Shown here: positions 1 to 8,168 of the stretch, piece by piece | Layout: each line of letters begins with the position of its first letter | Numbering within the stretch: position 1 is the stretch's first letter | The notes under the pieces: model-generated | Seen by the model: only the letters and a program-made list of their open reading frames with translations | What the model was told of the DNA's origin: nothing | Databases searched by the model: none | Source of the DNA: Nitratireductor alexandrii | Lineage (GTDB): Bacteria; Pseudomonadota; Alphaproteobacteria; Rhizobiales; Rhizobiaceae | Assembly: GCF_004000215.1 (NCBI RefSeq) | Contig: NZ_RBVY01000001.1 | Span: 720,036 to 784,035, forward strand | Direction of reading: 5' to 3' | Length of the DNA stretch: 64,000 bases | Made by a program: the position numbers and the translations under genes

Positions 1-762
1 AACCTGGCGCATGGGGAGTTCATGATGGCGGGCGGCTACGCCACCATCGTCGCGGTCAATGCCGGCATCAACATCTATGTCGCCATGCTGATCGTCGCCC
101 CGCTCGTCGTCGGCCTGATCGGCCTGGTGGTCGAGCGCCTCGTCATCCGCCATCTCTACGGTCGCCTCGTCGACACGATGCTGGCGAGCTGGGGGCTGAG
201 CCTGGTGATGATCGGGCTCGCCACCATGATCTTCGGCAACACCACCACCGGCATCTCGCCGCCGATCGCCGGCTTCGCCATCGGCGGCTACCAGGTCAAC
301 GGCTACAATTTCTTCATCATCGTCGTCGCTGCGCTGCTGCTCGTTGCCATGTACGCGCTGCTGGCCGGCACAAGGGCCGGGCTGGTCGCGCGCGGCACCA
401 TGCAGCGCGCCGACATGGCCGCCGCGCTCGGCTACAGTCCAGACCGGGTCTACATGGTCACCTTTTTCTGCGGTTCGGCGCTCTCGGGCCTCGCCGGCGG
501 CCTGCTCGCCCCGCTCGTCGGTCTCGTGCCGACCACCGGCGGCACCTATATCGCCAAGGCCTTCATCACCGTGATCTCCGGCGGCGCGTCGATCATCGTC
601 GGGCTTTTGTCGAGCGCGACGCTGTTCGGGCTGGTGTCCCAGCTCTTCACCTTCGCCGCAAGCCCGGTGGTCGGCGAGGTGGCGCTGCTGGTCGCCGCCG
701 TCGTGCTGCTGCGGCTTCTGCCGCAGGGCATCACCGGCCGTTTCTTCAGGGGGCGCCTGTGA
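1..762 (+). CDS. Branched-chain amino acid/amide-type ABC transporter permease (LivH/UrtB family), 5' partial
   Basis: Inner-membrane permease of a LivHMGF/UrtBCDE-class importer. The frame is open to the first base of the window and begins with residues NLAHGEFMMAGGY, the family's conserved motif after the first membrane segment, so the true start lies upstream; the ATG at 22 is internal. The rest is a series of hydrophobic helices with the conserved G-S-G-L-A-G-G-L stretch near 475-510 and a C-terminal hydrophobic region ending in basic residues. Its stop overlaps the GTG of the second permease (GTGA at 759-762), so the two are translationally coupled. The amidase downstream suggests an amide, urea-like or acyl-amide substrate, but the sequence does not prove which; branched-chain amino acids remain possible. 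Confidence 0.9.
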   Translation, partial: NLAHGEFMMAGGYATIVAVNAGINIYVAMLIVAPLVVGLIGLVVERLVIRHLYGRLVDTMLASWGLSLVMIGLATMIFGNTTTGISPPIAGFAIGGYQVNGYNFFIIVVAALLLVAMYALLAGTRAGLVARGTMQRADMAAALGYSPDRVYMVTFFCGSALSGLAGGLLAPLVGLVPTTGGTYIAKAFITVISGGASIIVGLLSSATLFGLVSQLFTFAASPVVGEVALLVAAVVLLRLLPQGITGRFFRGRL

Positions 763-1796
763 GCGGGCGTCCGGATATCGGCGCGACGCTGGCCGTGCTC
801 GTCGTCTTTACCCTGTTGGCGCTGGTCGCGCCGGCCGTGCTGGAAACCTACACGCTGACCATCCTTCTGATCTACGGTCTTTTGGCGATGAGCCTCGGCC
901 TGGTCTGGGGATTCGGCGGCATATTGTGCTTCGGCCAGGCGGCGTTTTACGGGCTGGGCGCCTATAGCTACGCGATCGCCGCCATCAATCTCGGCGAAAG
1001 CACGCTGCCCTTCGTACTCGGCATTGTGGTTCCGTTCCTGTTCGCCGGCGTGCTCGGCGCGATGATGTTTTACGGGCGCCTGTCGGACGTCTATCTCGGC
1101 GTCATCACGCTGGTCGTCACGCTGATCTTCTTCAAATTCATGAACTCCACCGCCGGCCCGGAATATGCGATCGGCCAGGCGCGGCTCGGCGGTTTCAACG
1201 GCATACCGGGCTATCAGACGCTCAACGTGCCCGGCGATCCCGACGCCTATATCTTCGGCGACGATTTTTATTATCTCGTCGTGGCGATCGTCCTCGTCGT
1301 CTACGCCCTGCTGCGCTGGCTGCTGGCCAGCCCGTTCGGCCGGGTCGCGGTCGCGATCCGGGAGAACGAGGCGCGGGTCGAGCTGATGGGTTACGACGCC
1401 CGGCTGCGCAAGACGGCGCTGTTTGCCGTCGGCGGCGCGGTGGCGGGCCTGGCCGGGACGCTGTTTGCCAACTGGGCCGAAATCGTCACGCCGGGGCTGT
1501 TTTCGCTCGGCCAGTCGGCCGAGATCATCATCTGGTGCATCGTCGGCGGGCTCGGCACGCTGGTCGGCCCGTTCGTCGGCGCGATGCTGCTCGGCTATCT
1601 GAAATTCGCGCTCGGCCAGCAGGCGCTGATCGACAACACGCTCGTGCTCGGCCTGGTTCTGGTTCTGTCCGTGCTGCTTTTGCCGCGCGGCGTGGTGCCG
1701 ACGCTCGGCCAGTGGGCCGGCCTGGCGCGCCGGCGCCGGCCCAGGCGCGCCCCGCGGCGCCGTTTGCGCCCCGCCCGGGGAGGCGCCGATGGCTGA
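759..1796 (+). CDS. Branched-chain amino acid/amide-type ABC transporter permease (LivM/UrtC family)
   Basis: Second inner-membrane permease of the importer, 345 residues. It has the family's pattern of about ten hydrophobic segments, with the conserved stretch SLGLVWGFGGILCFGQAAFYGLGAY near residues 45-70 and the cytoplasmic EAA-like loop (RENEARVELMGYD) near residues 200-215 that docks on the ATPases. The GTG start overlaps the upstream stop by one codon and has a purine-rich AGGGGG shortly upstream. The C-terminus is an unusually arginine-rich tail of about 30 residues. The last codons overlap the next gene's ATG at 1789. Substrate unknown; the linked amidase suggests amides. Confidence 0.9.
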   Translation: MSGRPDIGATLAVLVVFTLLALVAPAVLETYTLTILLIYGLLAMSLGLVWGFGGILCFGQAAFYGLGAYSYAIAAINLGESTLPFVLGIVVPFLFAGVLGAMMFYGRLSDVYLGVITLVVTLIFFKFMNSTAGPEYAIGQARLGGFNGIPGYQTLNVPGDPDAYIFGDDFYYLVVAIVLVVYALLRWLLASPFGRVAVAIRENEARVELMGYDARLRKTALFAVGGAVAGLAGTLFANWAEIVTPGLFSLGQSAEIIIWCIVGGLGTLVGPFVGAMLLGYLKFALGQQALIDNTLVLGLVLVLSVLLLPRGVVPTLGQWAGLARRRRPRRAPRRRLRPARGGADG

Positions 1797-2505
1797 CATC
1801 GTGCTTGAGACCCGCGGCGTGACCATGCGGTTCGGCGGCGTCAACGCCGTCGACGGGGTCGACTTTTCGCTGCGCCGCGACGAGCTGCGCTGCCTGATCG
1901 GTCCGAACGGCGCCGGCAAGAGCACGTTTTTCAAATGCCTGGCCGGCATGCTGACGCCGAGCGCCGGCGAAATCCTGATCGACGGCCAGGAGACGACCGG
2001 CTGGCATCCGCACGAGATCGCCCGGCTGGGCATCGGCATCAAGACCCAGGTGCCGAGCGTCATGGACGGGCTTTCCGTGCGCGAGAACATCTGGCTGGCG
2101 GCGTTGCGCGTGCTTGGGCGGCAGGGAGCGGACGGCGCGGTCGCCGACGCGCTCGAGCGGCTCGATCTCGGCGATCTGGCCGCGCGCCCGGTCGGACGGC
2201 TGGCGCATGGCGAGCGCCAGCGCGTCGAACTGGGCATCGTGATCGCCGCCCGTCCGTGGCTGGTGCTGCTCGACGAGCCGGCGGCGGGCATGACGGCCGA
2301 CGAGATCGAGCGGCTGGCCGCCGTGATCGCCGAGATCGGCAGGCAGGCCGCCATCATCATCGTCGAGCACGACATGCAGTTCATCCGCGCGATCGCCAGA
2401 ACCGTGACCGTGTTCGCGCAGGGCCGCATTCTGATGGAGGACCATGTCGACGCCGTCATGGCCGATCCCAGGGTGCGCGACATCTATCTGGGCAAGAAGG
2501 GATAG
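1789..2505 (+). CDS. ABC transporter ATP-binding protein (LivG/UrtD family)
   Basis: Cytoplasmic ATPase of the importer, 238 residues, the usual length for this family. Walker A is GPNGAGKST near residues 42-50, the ABC signature region reads LAHGERQRVELG rather than the canonical LSGGQ, and Walker B is LVLLDEPAAGM followed by the H-loop in VEHDMQFI. The LAHGERQ/LEIG-type signature is typical of LivG/UrtD rather than LivF/UrtE, which fixes its place in the complex. It overlaps the upstream permease by 8 bases and is followed after three bases by the second ATPase, so transport genes are one tight operon. Confidence 0.92.
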   Translation: MADIVLETRGVTMRFGGVNAVDGVDFSLRRDELRCLIGPNGAGKSTFFKCLAGMLTPSAGEILIDGQETTGWHPHEIARLGIGIKTQVPSVMDGLSVRENIWLAALRVLGRQGADGAVADALERLDLGDLAARPVGRLAHGERQRVELGIVIAARPWLVLLDEPAAGMTADEIERLAAVIAEIGRQAAIIIVEHDMQFIRAIARTVTVFAQGRILMEDHVDAVMADPRVRDIYLGKKG

Positions 2506-2508
2506 CGC

Positions 2509-4956
2509 ATGGCGAACGCTTCCGACGCTCTCTCGGTCAGGGCGCTGGCCGCCGGCTACGGCCGCATTCCCGTCCTGCACGGCATCGACCTTGCGGTCGG
2601 CGAGGGCGAGATCGTCGGCATTCTCGGCCATAACGGCATGGGCAAATCGACGCTTTTGAAGGCGGTGATGGGGTTCTTGCCGGCCACCGGCGGTTCGGTC
2701 AGCCTGGCCGGGGCGGATATCACGACCCTGTCGCCGCACGAACGCGCCCGGCTCGGCCTGGGCTACGTGCCGCAGGGCCGGGGGATTTTTCCCCAACTCA
2801 GCGTGCGCGACAATCTCCGGCTGGCCTGGCGCGACTATGGCGAGGCGGGCGAGCCCGACGCGCTTGCCGGGGTGCTGCGCGACTTTCCGCGCATCGAGCG
2901 CCTGCTCGACAGGCCGGGCGGCTCGCTGTCGGGAGGCGAGCAGCAATTGCTGGCGCTGGCCCGCTGCCTGATCGCCGATCCCTGGCTTGTCCTGCTCGAC
3001 GAGCCGACGGAAGGCATCCAGCCCTCGATCATCGAGGAGATCGAGGAGACGCTGGCCAGGCTGCGCGCCGAACGGGGCCTGACCATCCTCCTGGTCGAGC
3101 AGAATTTCGATTTCATCTCCGCCCTGTCCGACCGCGTGCTGGTGCTGGAACGCGGCGCCATCAAGGCCGAGATCGACGCCCAAGCCCTCGCCGATCCGCG
3201 CCAGGTGGAAGCGTTTCTGGGTTTTGGCGCCGCGCGCCGCACCCGCCCAGGCAGCGCTCCCCCGGCCGGGGCGGTCGACGCGCCGCGCCCGCCGGCGGCG
3301 GCTGCCGCGCGCGTTTTCGACGCGCCGCTGCGCCACGCCGTGCCGGCCTCGGCCCTGCCGCGGGTGCCGGGCGGCACCCGTGCGCCCGCATTGTCCATCC
3401 CCAACCCCGTCCCGGCGAGGGACCCGGCGAAAGCACAAGCCATGACCGTGAAACGACCCAGCCTCGACCAGATGCGCGCCATGCGCGACACGCTCGGCTT
3501 CTCGATGGCCGACGACGAGCTCGCCCGCTATCTCGCCGTCATGGAGCCCTATCTGCAAGGCTATGACCGGCTGAGCGCCACGCCCGACTTCCTCCCGCAG
3601 GTGAACTATCCGCGCGCGCCCGGCCACCGCCCCGACCCGGCCGACAATCCCCTCAACGCCTGGTACTACAAGACCGAGATCCGCGGCGCGCCGACCGGCC
3701 CGCTGGCCGGCAAGCGCATCGTGGTCAAGGACACGGTGTGCGTGGCCGGCGTTCCGATGATGAACGGCTCGGCGGTCATGGAGGGCTACGTACCGGAGAT
3801 CGACGCCACCATCGTCACGCGCATGCTCGACGCCGGCGCGATCATCGTCGGCAAGTCGACCTGCGAAAATCTGTGCCTGTCGGGCGGCAGCCACACCAGC
3901 GCCACCGGCCCGGTGCACAATCCCTACAAGCACGGCTACATGGCCGGCGGCTCCTCGAGCGGCTCGGCGGTGCTGGTCGCCACCGGCGAGGTCGACATGG
4001 CGATCGCCGGCGATCAGGGCGGCTCGATCCGCATCCCGTCGAGCAATTGCGGCACTTACGGCATGAAGCCGACGCACGGCCTGGTGCCCTATTCGGGCGT
4101 GATGGGGGTGGAGCAGACCATCGACCATGTCGGCCCGGTGACCGCCAACGTCGCCGACAACGCGCTGCTGCTGGAGGTGCTGGCCGGCGAGGACGGGCTC
4201 GATCCGCGCCAGTACAAACCCACGGTCGAGCGCTACACGGACGCGGTCGGGCGCGGTTGCCGGGGCTTGCGCATCGGTGTCCTGGCGGAAGGGTTCGCGC
4301 GGCCCGAAAGCGAGCCCGACGTCGACCTGAAGGTCAGGGCGGCGGCCGACGCCTTCAAGGGGCTGGGCGCCGAGGTCGAGGAGATCTCCGTGCCCGAGCA
4401 TCTGGCCGCGCCCGACTACTGGACGGCGATCACCGTCGAGGGGCTGCAGGATTTCATGATGCACGGCAACTGCGCCGGCACCAATTATCGCGGCCTGTTC
4501 CTGCCGTCCATGGTCGACCATTTCGCCAGTTGGCGGGGCCGCGCCGACGAGCTGTCGGCGAGCCTCAAGATCTGCATGTTCCTCGGCGAATATTTCCAGA
4601 CGCGCTATCGCGGCCGCTTCTACGGCAAGGCGCAGAACCTGATGCGCCGGCTGGCGATGCGTTACGACGCCGTGTTCGCCAAATACGACCTGGTGCTGAT
4701 GCCGACCCTGCCGATGAAGGCGCAGCCGATCCCGCCCGCCGACGCGCCGCTGGATCTCTACGTGCAGCGCGCCTTCGAGATGGTCGGCAACACCGCGCCT
4801 TTCAACGCCTCCGGCTATCCGGCCATGAACGTGCCGTGCGCGATGAGCGAGGGGCTGCCGGTCGGCATGATGCTGGTCGCCCGCAATTACGGCGAAAGCA
4901 CGATCTACCGGGCGGCGTCCGCCTTCGAAAGCCTCGGCGACTGGCGTGCCATGTGA
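2509..4956 (+). CDS. ABC transporter ATPase (LivF/UrtE family) in frame with a nitrile-cluster-type amidase
   Basis: One 815-codon frame without a stop. Residues 1-235 form a LivF/UrtE ATPase (Walker [10 protein letters not shown] at 40-48, signature LSGGEQQ from 140, Walker [11 protein letters not shown] at 160-169). Residues about 238-311 are an Ala/Pro/Arg-rich linker. From Met312 (ATG at 3442) follows a complete amidase-signature enzyme of 504 residues, resembling the Rhodococcus nitrile-hydratase-linked amidase (EC 3.5.1.4). Counted from that Met, Lys96, cis-Ser171 and nucleophile Ser195 fall at exactly the published RhAmidase positions. The product could be a fused transporter-hydrolase, or the amidase may start independently at 3442, where only a weak purine stretch lies upstream and the ATPase would then need readthrough or an unusual tail. 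Amidases of this family convert amides to acid plus ammonia. ATPase and amidase calls are firm; the fusion is inferred from the open frame only. Confidence 0.85.
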   Translation: MANASDALSVRALAAGYGRIPVLHGIDLAVGEGEIVGILGHNGMGKSTLLKAVMGFLPATGGSVSLAGADITTLSPHERARLGLGYVPQGRGIFPQLSVRDNLRLAWRDYGEAGEPDALAGVLRDFPRIERLLDRPGGSLSGGEQQLLALARCLIADPWLVLLDEPTEGIQPSIIEEIEETLARLRAERGLTILLVEQNFDFISALSDRVLVLERGAIKAEIDAQALADPRQVEAFLGFGAARRTRPGSAPPAGAVDAPRPPAAAAARVFDAPLRHAVPASALPRVPGGTRAPALSIPNPVPARDPAKAQAMTVKRPSLDQMRAMRDTLGFSMADDELARYLAVMEPYLQGYDRLSATPDFLPQVNYPRAPGHRPDPADNPLNAWYYKTEIRGAPTGPLAGKRIVVKDTVCVAGVPMMNGSAVMEGYVPEIDATIVTRMLDAGAIIVGKSTCENLCLSGGSHTSATGPVHNPYKHGYMAGGSSSGSAVLVATGEVDMAIAGDQGGSIRIPSSNCGTYGMKPTHGLVPYSGVMGVEQTIDHVGPVTANVADNALLLEVLAGEDGLDPRQYKPTVERYTDAVGRGCRGLRIGVLAEGFARPESEPDVDLKVRAAADAFKGLGAEVEEISVPEHLAAPDYWTAITVEGLQDFMMHGNCAGTNYRGLFLPSMVDHFASWRGRADELSASLKICMFLGEYFQTRYRGRFYGKAQNLMRRLAMRYDAVFAKYDLVLMPTLPMKAQPIPPADAPLDLYVQRAFEMVGNTAPFNASGYPAMNVPCAMSEGLPVGMMLVARNYGESTIYRAASAFESLGDWRAM

Positions 4957-4969
4957 AGGGGAGCGTGCG

Positions 4970-6739
4970 ATGACGATCTTGTCGGAATCCCTGGCCGGCA
5001 GGCTTTCGCAAAGCCTGTGGGACGCCAACGACGCCACCGAACCGGCGCCGGCGCAGATCGCGCCGCGCGACGGCAAGTCCTACGTTTCGGGCGAACGCAC
5101 CATGCCGCTGCGCCATGTCACCATTCCGGCGATGTTCGCCGACACGGTGTCGCGGTTCGGACCGCGCGAGGCGGCGGTGTTTCGCCAGTTCGACAAGCGC
5201 TACACCTATTACGACCTCGACCGGGCGGTGGACGCGTTCGCCGCCGGCCTGCTCAGCCTCGGGCTGGAGCGCGGCGACCGCATCGGCATCTGGTCGCCCA
5301 ACCGGCCGGAATGGCTGATCACCCAGTTCGCCACCGCCAGGATCGGGCTGGTGATGGTCAACATCAATCCCGCCTACCGGCTCTCCGAGCTCGAATACGC
5401 GCTCAACAAGGTCGGCTGCAAGGCGCTGGTCACCGCCGCCGCGTTCAAATCGTCAGACTATCTCGGCATGATCCGCACGCTGGCCCCGGAAATCGACACA
5501 TGCGCGCCGGGCCGGCTCGCCGCGGCAAAGCTGCCGGCGCTGAAGATCGTCATTCGCATGGGTGCGGAGAAATCGCCCGGCATGTTCAACTTCGACGCGG
5601 TGCCGACCCTCGCCGGGCCGGCGCAGATGATGCGCCTCGACGCGATCAGCCGCGCGCTCGATCCCGACGATCCGATCAACATCCAGTTCACCAGCGGCAC
5701 CACCGGCGCGCCGAAGGGCGCGACGCTGACGCATTACAACATCGTCAACAACGCCGCCTTCACCGTGCGCGCGATGGGGTTCGGCGAGGCCGACCGGCTG
5801 TGCATTCCCGTGCCGCTCTATCATTGTTTCGGCATGGTGCTGGGCACGCTCGGCTGCGTGACGGCGGGCGCGGCGATGGTGTTTGCCGGCGAGGCCTTCG
5901 AGGCCGGCGCCACGCTGGACGCGATCGTGGCCGAGCGCTGCACGGCCGTCTACGGCGTGCCGACCATGTTCGTTGCCATGCTCGACCATCCCGAATTCTC
6001 CAGTCGCGACTATTCGAGCCTGCGCACCGGCATGATGGCCGGCGCGCCCTGTCCGATCGAAGTCATGCGCCGCGTGGTCAAGGACATGCACATGCCCGAG
6101 GTGACGATCGGCTACGGCATGACGGAAACCAGCCCGATCTCCTTCCAGAGCGGCCCCGACGACGCGCTCGACGACCGCGTGTCGACGGTCGGCCGCATCC
6201 ACCCGCATGTCGAGGTCAAGATCGTCGACGAGGACGGCCGCACGGTGGCCGTCGGCGCGCAGGGCGAATTGTGCACGCGCGGCTATTCGGTGATGCGCGG
6301 GTACTGGAACGACGAGGCGCGCACCCGCGAGGCGGTCGATCCGGGCGGCTGGATGCATACCGGCGATCTCGCCGCGCTCGACGAACGCGGCTATTGCCGC
6401 ATCGTCGGCCGGGTCAAGGACATGGTGATCCGCGGCGGCGAAAACCTCTATCCGCGCGAGATCGAGGAATTCTTGTACCGCCATCCCAAGGTGGCCGAGG
6501 TGCAGGTGTTCGGCGTGCCGGACCCGACCTATGGCGAGGAACTGGCCGCCTGGATCGTGATGCAGCCGGGCGAGCAGGCCAGCGAGGGCGAGATCCGCGA
6601 CCATTGCCGCGGCCAGATCGCCCACTACAAGATCCCCAAATATGTGCGCTTCAAGTCCGAACTGCCGATGACGGTGACCGGCAAACCGCAGAAATTCCTC
6701 ATGCGCAAGGCGATGGTCGAGGAACTGGGGTTGGAATGA
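4970..6739 (+). CDS. AMP-dependent acyl-CoA synthetase
   Basis: Adenylate-forming acid:CoA ligase of 589 residues, of the medium/long-chain fatty-acyl-CoA synthetase type. The P-loop-like motif [16 protein letters not shown] lies near residues 236-251, GYGMTETSP near 381, the hinge [13 protein letters not shown] near 460 and the C-terminal catalytic lysine region [14 protein letters not shown] near 570. I chose ATG 4970 because GGGGAG precedes it by about seven bases; a GTG at 4946 is also in frame but lacks such a site and would overlap the amidase. The gene starts 13 bases after the amidase stop, so an acid released by the amidase could be activated to its CoA thioester. Exact acid specificity cannot be read from sequence. 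Confidence 0.93.
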   Translation: MTILSESLAGRLSQSLWDANDATEPAPAQIAPRDGKSYVSGERTMPLRHVTIPAMFADTVSRFGPREAAVFRQFDKRYTYYDLDRAVDAFAAGLLSLGLERGDRIGIWSPNRPEWLITQFATARIGLVMVNINPAYRLSELEYALNKVGCKALVTAAAFKSSDYLGMIRTLAPEIDTCAPGRLAAAKLPALKIVIRMGAEKSPGMFNFDAVPTLAGPAQMMRLDAISRALDPDDPINIQFTSGTTGAPKGATLTHYNIVNNAAFTVRAMGFGEADRLCIPVPLYHCFGMVLGTLGCVTAGAAMVFAGEAFEAGATLDAIVAERCTAVYGVPTMFVAMLDHPEFSSRDYSSLRTGMMAGAPCPIEVMRRVVKDMHMPEVTIGYGMTETSPISFQSGPDDALDDRVSTVGRIHPHVEVKIVDEDGRTVAVGAQGELCTRGYSVMRGYWNDEARTREAVDPGGWMHTGDLAALDERGYCRIVGRVKDMVIRGGENLYPREIEEFLYRHPKVAEVQVFGVPDPTYGEELAAWIVMQPGEQASEGEIRDHCRGQIAHYKIPKYVRFKSELPMTVTGKPQKFLMRKAMVEELGLE

Positions 6740-6742
6740 TCG

Positions 6743-6763
6743 ATCAATTCATTGATATTTTTT
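6743..6763 (+). terminator. Possible weak intrinsic terminator after the transporter/amidase operon
   Basis: A short AT hairpin (ATCAA, loop TTCA, TTGAT) is followed by A and six T residues, starting 4 bases after the acyl-CoA synthetase stop. The stem has only five AT-rich pairs, so activity is doubtful. Confidence 0.3.
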
Positions 6764-6897
6764 GGAAATCCGGTCGGAGTAGCGGCGATTGGGGAGACAT
6801 TTCGAACCTACAGGGTTCGCAAGGCAAAGGGCCGTCCGAGCTGATGCGAGGCCCCGACTGGAGCGAAGCCCGAAGGGCGACAGCGCGAGGTCAGATA

Positions 6898-6975
6898 ATG
6901 GCGGGGATAGAATGACTTGAACCCGCGGCCTGCGGACTGGGACTCCGCCGCTCTATCCATCCGAGTTACGAGCGT
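6898..6975 (-). pseudogene. Degenerate tRNA-like sequence
   Basis: Read on the minus strand this keeps a perfect five-pair anticodon stem (GCGGA/TCCGC) with loop GTCCCAG, which would place CCC (glycine) as anticodon, a D-arm core GGATGGATAGAGC, the conserved T-loop consensus GGTTCAAGTC, and a 3' end that reads TATCCCC-G-CCA. It fails elsewhere: the T-stem arms GCGGG and CATTC pair at only two or three positions, position 10 does not pair with 25, and the 5' acceptor bases do not match TATCCCC. It overlaps the last codons of the adjacent HD-domain gene. It is therefore a decayed tRNA or the scar of an integration/recombination event, not a working tRNA. Confidence 0.5.
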
Positions 6976-7483
6976 GTGGATCGTCATTGTCCTCCAACTG
7001 GAAGGCGGCACGCTCCCAAAGGCTCTTGTCGCCTTCTTGAAGCACATTCAACAGCGCTGTCTTTTCGCGCCTGTAGACCCTCCAGAAATCGGGATCGCGC
7101 GCCTTGATCGATGCCGTGTTGTCGATCAGGTCTGCGAGTTTGATCGTCTTGGCTTCTGGTGGAGCCTTGGCGATGTGGTCGCGGTCCATCGCCTTGCGCG
7201 TTGCACGATTGCCGTCCTCCGGCTTCGAAACATCGCTCAGCCAACCGACAAGCTCGGCAACCTTCGCGCCAAACTGGGCCTCGATTTCTTCGATTGTGAC
7301 AAGGGTGTCCTCGACGACATCATGCAACAGGGCGGCTGCGACCATTTCGGGCGTATGCGGCACCGATTTTACGATTTCGGCTACCGCTATCGGATGGACG
7401 ATGTAAGGCTCCCCGGTATATTTTCGTTGCTGTCCAACCGCCGCATGGGCCGTGGTCGCAAACACAAGCGCTTTCTCATACAT
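6953..7483 (-). CDS. Stand-alone (p)ppGpp hydrolase-like HD-domain protein (small alarmone hydrolase/MESH1 type)
   Basis: A 176-residue single-domain protein resembling the N-terminal hydrolase domain of RelA/SpoT. It shows the ordered HD-family residues: His in the FATTAHAAV helix, the YIVHP segment, the [10 protein letters not shown] metal motif (HDxxED) near residue 53 and a later Asp in IKLADLIDN. No synthetase, TGS or ACT domain follows. Such proteins hydrolyse (p)ppGpp or related nucleotides; several act as antitoxins of small alarmone synthetases, but no synthetase gene is visible here. The start ATG 7483 has GGTGAAAG about 13 bases upstream. Its last codons run into the tRNA-like sequence, so the C-terminal tail may be non-native. 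Base composition is lower in GC than its neighbours. Confidence 0.8.
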   Translation of the reverse strand: MYEKALVFATTAHAAVGQQRKYTGEPYIVHPIAVAEIVKSVPHTPEMVAAALLHDVVEDTLVTIEEIEAQFGAKVAELVGWLSDVSKPEDGNRATRKAMDRDHIAKAPPEAKTIKLADLIDNTASIKARDPDFWRVYRREKTALLNVLQEGDKSLWERAAFQLEDNDDPHARNSDG

Positions 7484-7502
7484 GGTCCATGTCTTTCACC
7501 GG

Positions 7503-7814
7503 CTAAAACGCTGCAATCGCCCTGCATTTGGGACATTGCACGATCTTCCCCGTCTTGCACCGGCCGGTCGAGCTCCAAGAGGCGCCTTCGACAGGGGCGA
7601 GGGGGGCTGCGGTTGATCCTGATCGGTCACCGACGTTGGGTTTTTCACCGCTGGCGTCCCACCAATCCCAATCCTGGCGAGAAATCATATCGATCAGTGT
7701 TTTTCCCGTGTTGCCAAACACAGCAGCGGCGCGGTGCTTGGCATCATCTACGGCGGCGACAAGAGTGCCCCGGCCGTCTCCTTTGACGAAATAATGCGCA
7801 TCGTCTGTCTCCAT
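7503..7814 (-). CDS. Hypothetical protein with C-terminal zinc-ribbon-like cysteines
   Basis: A 103-residue ORF directly upstream of the HD-domain gene on the same strand, 19 bases apart. Its composition is protein-like (aromatic cluster QDWDWWDASGEKP in the middle) and the C-terminus carries CKTGKIVQCPKC, which could be half or all of a small zinc site. I do not recognise the family. No convincing ribosome-binding site precedes the ATG at 7814, and overlapping frames on the plus strand are also open, so it is only a probable gene. If real it would be co-transcribed with the alarmone hydrolase. Confidence 0.45.
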   Translation of the reverse strand: METDDAHYFVKGDGRGTLVAAVDDAKHRAAAVFGNTGKTLIDMISRQDWDWWDASGEKPNVGDRSGSTAAPLAPVEGASWSSTGRCKTGKIVQCPKCRAIAAF

Positions 7815-7883
7815 CTGTGGAGGGCAGAACGCTGCTGGGAGGATGGGATTCAGGGGGGCTGTGCGCGTTTTTTGTGCGCCGTC

Positions 7884-7960
7884 TGGTCGGAGTGGCAGGA
7901 TTTGAACCTGCGACCCCCTCGTCCCGAACGAGGTGCGCTACCAGGCTGCGCTACACTCCG
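7884..7960 (-). tRNA. tRNA-Pro (CGG anticodon)
   Basis: On the minus strand the sequence folds as a complete 77-nt tRNA with encoded CCA: acceptor CGGAGTG pairs with CACTCCG, D-arm GCGCAGCCTGGTAGCGC, anticodon stem CCTCG/CGAGG with loop TTCGGGA (anticodon CGG), and T-arm CAGGTTCAAATCCTG. The CGG anticodon reads proline CCG codons, abundant in this GC-rich genome. It lies beside a small atypical patch (6.7-7.9 kb), a common arrangement for integration sites, but no integrase is present. Confidence 0.96.
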
Positions 7961-8168
7961 CAAAACCAGACCGGCGGTCTATAGCGTTCGTGCCGCGATC
8001 CTGCAAGCATGAAACGGCAGCGAATTCGCGCTTGGTGGATGGCGGGCAGAGCGGGTTGAAAACCGTGCCCTGTCGCCACCGGTCCGGCCCCGGCGACGAT
8101 TTAAGCCGACGGTAAGCGATCGCTGCTAGGTTGGCGCCATCACCAGTGACCGGAGCCACGCCATCGCC

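Noticed and set aside
546..5076. Long minus-strand frames (up to 1182 codons) across the transporter, amidase and ligase genes
   Set aside because: They are antisense shadows of strongly recognisable plus-strand genes, with a composition of Arg, Ala, Gly and His runs typical of GC-rich antisense frames.
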